From an uncultured Collinsella sp. (GTDB lineage: Bacteria > Actinomycetota > Coriobacteriia > Coriobacteriales > Coriobacteriaceae): a stretch of 6,248 nucleotides of DNA. The stretch covers positions 1-6,248 of the forward strand of contig USDE01000086.1 of NCBI GenBank assembly GCA_900553345.1. Direction: 5' to 3'. The notes under the pieces are model-generated. The model had not been told where the DNA came from. It ran no database searches and saw only the letters and a list, made by a program, of their open reading frames with translations. The position numbers were made by a program, and so were the translations under genes. Positions within the stretch are counted from its first letter, which is position 1, and the number at the start of each line of letters is the position of its first letter. This document shows positions 5,962 through 6,248 of this stretch, in pieces.

Positions 5962-6222
5962 ATGATGCCAGATAAATCCCAGGGGGGGCTGTTGGCCAGA
6001 TTGCAGGAACTCTCCGGCTGCCAGTACCTTTCGGACCTTCACAGTTCGTTTTATATAGAGGATATTATATATGCCGTGCGCACGGTCAGCATATCATCCT
6101 ATTCCATGGGCGAATGGGAGGAGGCTTTCCGGTATATTACTGGCGTCAGGACGGAATTTAAGAGTAAGGAAGAGCTTGTAAAGAATCTGATTATCAGATT
6201 AGAGGAAAATAAGGAACGATAG
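5962..6222 (+). CDS. Small unrecognised protein, divergent from the XRE regulator
   Basis: I do not recognise a named family. The 86-residue product has no signal peptide, membrane segment or cysteine cluster. It begins MMPDKSQGGLLARLQELSG, continues with YLSDLHSSFYIEDIIYAV (22-39) and GEWEEAFRYITGV (50-62), and ends in a charged helix-like FKSKEELVKNLIIRLEENKER. It looks like a compact, soluble, mostly helical protein. AGGAG (5951-5955) is 6 bases before the first ATG (5962); a second ATG at 5965 is an equally good start. A TTGATT-N17-TATAAT promoter 67 bases upstream, with a candidate XRE operator over its start point, suggests it is the gene the regulator controls, perhaps first in a longer operon. 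Small genes of this size in this position are common in Firmicutes mobile elements, but no function can be assigned. Confidence 0.75.
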   Translation: MMPDKSQGGLLARLQELSGCQYLSDLHSSFYIEDIIYAVRTVSISSYSMGEWEEAFRYITGVRTEFKSKEELVKNLIIRLEENKER

Positions 6223-6248
6223 ATAAAAAAGATGCTGTATGGCTGTCC

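Overview
The window looks like the chromosome of a high-GC anaerobic gut actinobacterium of the Coriobacteriia, Collinsella-like. This rests on GC-rich codon use, a pyrR-pyrB operon, a four-cysteine ribosomal protein L28 and a long bifunctional AdhE. The last ~830 bases differ: they are AT-rich with Firmicutes-like (Lachnospiraceae-like) codon use. The organism is inferred from composition and gene content, not from a database match.

Layout. Bases 1-1309 (minus strand) hold the start of the pyrimidine operon: pyrR, then pyrB 4 bases downstream and running off the window. The pyrR leader (about 1349-1445) contains a hairpin like a PyrR-binding loop, followed by an intrinsic terminator, so the operon is probably controlled by attenuation. 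Bases 1310-1760 are non-coding and also carry promoters facing right. rpmB (1761-1949, plus) ends at a strong terminator (2021-2050). Bases 2054-2701 are the remnant of a REP-associated (IS200-like, Y1/HUH) transposase. It lacks its N-terminal half and is bounded by CTCATTGGGGACAG in inverted orientation.

Bases 2853-5477 encode the aldehyde-alcohol dehydrogenase AdhE, interrupted by one in-frame TGA at 4800-4802. The first part carries the CoA-acylating aldehyde dehydrogenase and the nucleotide-binding half of the iron alcohol dehydrogenase. The second part, starting at an ATG directly after the TGA, carries all the metal ligands.

From about 5415, within the last 21 codons of adhE, codon use changes abruptly. 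The AT-rich DNA then continues through a terminator (5521-5554), an XRE-family repressor on the minus strand (5567-5827), a divergent control region with two copies of TGCAA-N8-TTGCA, and a small unrecognised plus-strand gene (5962-6222). This resembles the control end of an integrated mobile element that entered at the 3' end of adhE and restored its last codons. A chimeric contig or ordinary recombination between adhE genes could give the same picture, and the window alone cannot decide.

The most interesting points are the adhE TGA, the composition break inside the adhE 3' end, the twin-operator divergent switch, the pyr attenuator and the headless transposase.
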